This document shows, piece by piece, positions 63,148 through 64,000 of a stretch of DNA of 64,000 nt. The stretch covers positions 3,348,001 to 3,412,000 of the forward strand of contig NZ_AP022586.1 in NCBI RefSeq assembly GCF_010731695.1, written 5' to 3'. Under the pieces are notes generated by a model. That model did not search any database, was not told where the DNA came from, and saw only the letters and a list, made by a program, of their open reading frames with translations. Source of the DNA: Mycolicibacterium litorale. GTDB taxonomy: Bacteria > Actinomycetota > Actinomycetes > Mycobacteriales > Mycobacteriaceae. The position numbers and the translations under genes were made by a program. How positions within the stretch are numbered: the first letter of the stretch is position 1; every line of letters begins with the position of its first letter.

Positions 63148-64000
63148 GTGACGGATCCGGGAGCCACACGCGTCGCGGTCTACCTCGACTTCGACAACAT
63201 CGTCATTTCGCGCTACGACCAGGTCAACGGACGTAGCTCGTACCACCGGGACAAGACCAAGGACGCCGACGCGTTCGCCGAGCGGTTGCAGCGCGCCACC
63301 GTCGACATCGGCGCGGTGATCGACTTCGCCTCGTCCTTCGGGACACTGGTGCTCACCCGCGCGTATGCGGACTGGTCCTCCGAGGTCAACGCCAAGTATC
63401 AGGGCCAACTGGTGGCTCGTGCCGTCGACCTGGTGCAGCTGTTTCCGGCGGCCGCCTACGGCAAGAACGGCGCCGACATCCGCCTGGCCGTCGACGCCGT
63501 CGAGGACATGTTCCGGCTGCCCGACCTGACCCACGTGGTCATCGTCGGCGGCGATTCGGACTACATCGCGCTGGCGCAGCGCTGCAAACGGCTCGGCCGC
63601 TACGTGGTGGGGATCGGAGTGGCCGGCGCGTCGAGCCGGTCGCTGGCGGCCGCGTGCGACGAGTTCGTCACCTACGACGCGCTGCCCGGTGTCCCGGTCC
63701 CCCAGCCCGACACGCCGCCCGCCGAAGCCGGTGCCGCGCCCAAGAAGCGCACCCGTCGCCGTAAAGCCGATGCCGACGAACCCGAACCCGACCCTGAGGA
63801 CGCCGCGACGGCGCTGCTGATGCGGGCGTTGCGGATCGGCTTGGAGAAGGACGACGCCGACTGGCTGCACAACTCGGCGGTCAAAGCCCAGATGAAGCGG
63901 ATGGATCCGTCGTTCAACGAGAGGTCACTCGGTTACCGGTCGTTCAGCGACTTCCTGCGCTCGCATGCAGATCTGGTCGAACTCGACGAGAGCTCGACCA
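63148..64000 (+). CDS. NYN-domain protein with LOTUS/OST-HTH-like C-terminus, truncated by the window end
   Basis: The frame starts at GTG 63148 and remains open to base 64000, at least 284 residues. The N-terminus VAVYLDFDNIVISRYD holds the first acidic residues of the NYN (LabA/DUF88) nuclease fold; GKNGADIRLAVDAVEDMF and HVVIVGGDSDYIALAQRCKRLG hold the others, so the metal site looks complete. After a Pro/Lys/Arg-rich linker (about 185-215) comes a winged-helix LOTUS-like part (SFNERSLGYRSFSDFLRSH). NYN proteins are predicted RNases; LOTUS domains bind RNA. The C-terminal end lies outside. Confidence 0.9.
   Translation, partial: MTDPGATRVAVYLDFDNIVISRYDQVNGRSSYHRDKTKDADAFAERLQRATVDIGAVIDFASSFGTLVLTRAYADWSSEVNAKYQGQLVARAVDLVQLFPAAAYGKNGADIRLAVDAVEDMFRLPDLTHVVIVGGDSDYIALAQRCKRLGRYVVGIGVAGASSRSLAAACDEFVTYDALPGVPVPQPDTPPAEAGAAPKKRTRRRKADADEPEPDPEDAATALLMRALRIGLEKDDADWLHNSAVKAQMKRMDPSFNERSLGYRSFSDFLRSHADLVELDESST

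Overview
The window is chromosomal DNA of a mycobacterium, probably a fast-growing Mycolicibacterium. The evidence is the mycobacterial order rplA-rplK-nusG-secE-tRNA-Trp-hadC-hadB-hadA-rpmG-tRNA-Met-tRNA-Thr (minus strand), the mycolic-acid dehydratase subunits HadABC, a cyclopropane/mycolic-acid methyltransferase end at the left edge, a PE-PPE-domain protein, a PGRS-like glycine-rich protein, and actinobacterial RecC and RecB. Most flanking genes are GC-rich with GTG/ATG starts and G/C third positions. In Mycobacterium tuberculosis the mycolic methyltransferases lie directly next to rplA; here about 33 kb separates them.

Layout. (1) 1-3.1 kb: methyltransferase end, a 20-bp hairpin, a small secreted PASTA-like protein and a PE-PPE-domain protein with an acidic tail. 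(2) 3.1-30.9 kb: a large exopolysaccharide locus, visibly less GC-rich than its flanks. It has an initiating polyprenyl-phosphate sugar transferase (broken by a one-base frameshift), a low-molecular-weight tyrosine phosphatase apparently starting at CTG, a dTDP-rhamnose set (rmlA, rmlB and a fused rmlC-rmlD), a Tat-exported beta-helix lipoprotein, a hexapeptide acyltransferase, glycosyltransferases, a Wzy-like polymerase/ligase, a pyruvyltransferase-family protein, an FrhB-like iron-sulfur protein, a Wzx-like flippase, an acyltransferase-3/SGNH protein, an anchored SGNH hydrolase, a DUF1972 glycosyltransferase, a UDP-glucose dehydrogenase, a Wzz/tyrosine-kinase chain-length regulator, a DUF4012 protein and a small secreted protein. 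(3) 31.5-33.2 kb: a tiny Cys/His-rich protein and a secreted PGRS-like protein without a PE domain. (4) 33.5-38.3 kb: the conserved translation and mycolate block with three tRNAs.

(5) 38.4-55.9 kb: mixed accessory genes. They include an nsrR-hmp nitric-oxide detoxification operon, an MBL-fold hydrolase, a DUF2235 protein lacking the usual nucleophile serine, HD-domain proteins, EchA3 with a TetR regulator and a palindromic site, an HD-GYP/LuxR fusion, an FMN monooxygenase-small membrane protein-SSS symporter operon, a UsfY-like protein, a CorA-family protein with GQN instead of GMN, and a ferredoxin-reductase-like flavoprotein divergent from a MarR-MFS pair across a perfect 13-bp-arm palindrome. 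(6) 55.98-64 kb: recC and recB without an adjacent recD, then a STAS-domain protein and a truncated NYN-LOTUS protein.

The locus at 3.1-30.9 kb reads as a complete Wzx/Wzy/Wzz-type pathway: sugar-nucleotide supply (dTDP-rhamnose, UDP-glucuronate), initiation on a lipid carrier, chain extension and decoration (pyruvyl, acyl), flipping, polymerization, length control by kinase/phosphatase, and an exported beta-helix enzyme. Such a dedicated capsule/EPS pathway in a mycobacterium, next to PGRS-like and DUF4012 proteins, is the most interesting system in the window. No transposase, integrase, CRISPR array or rRNA gene was seen.
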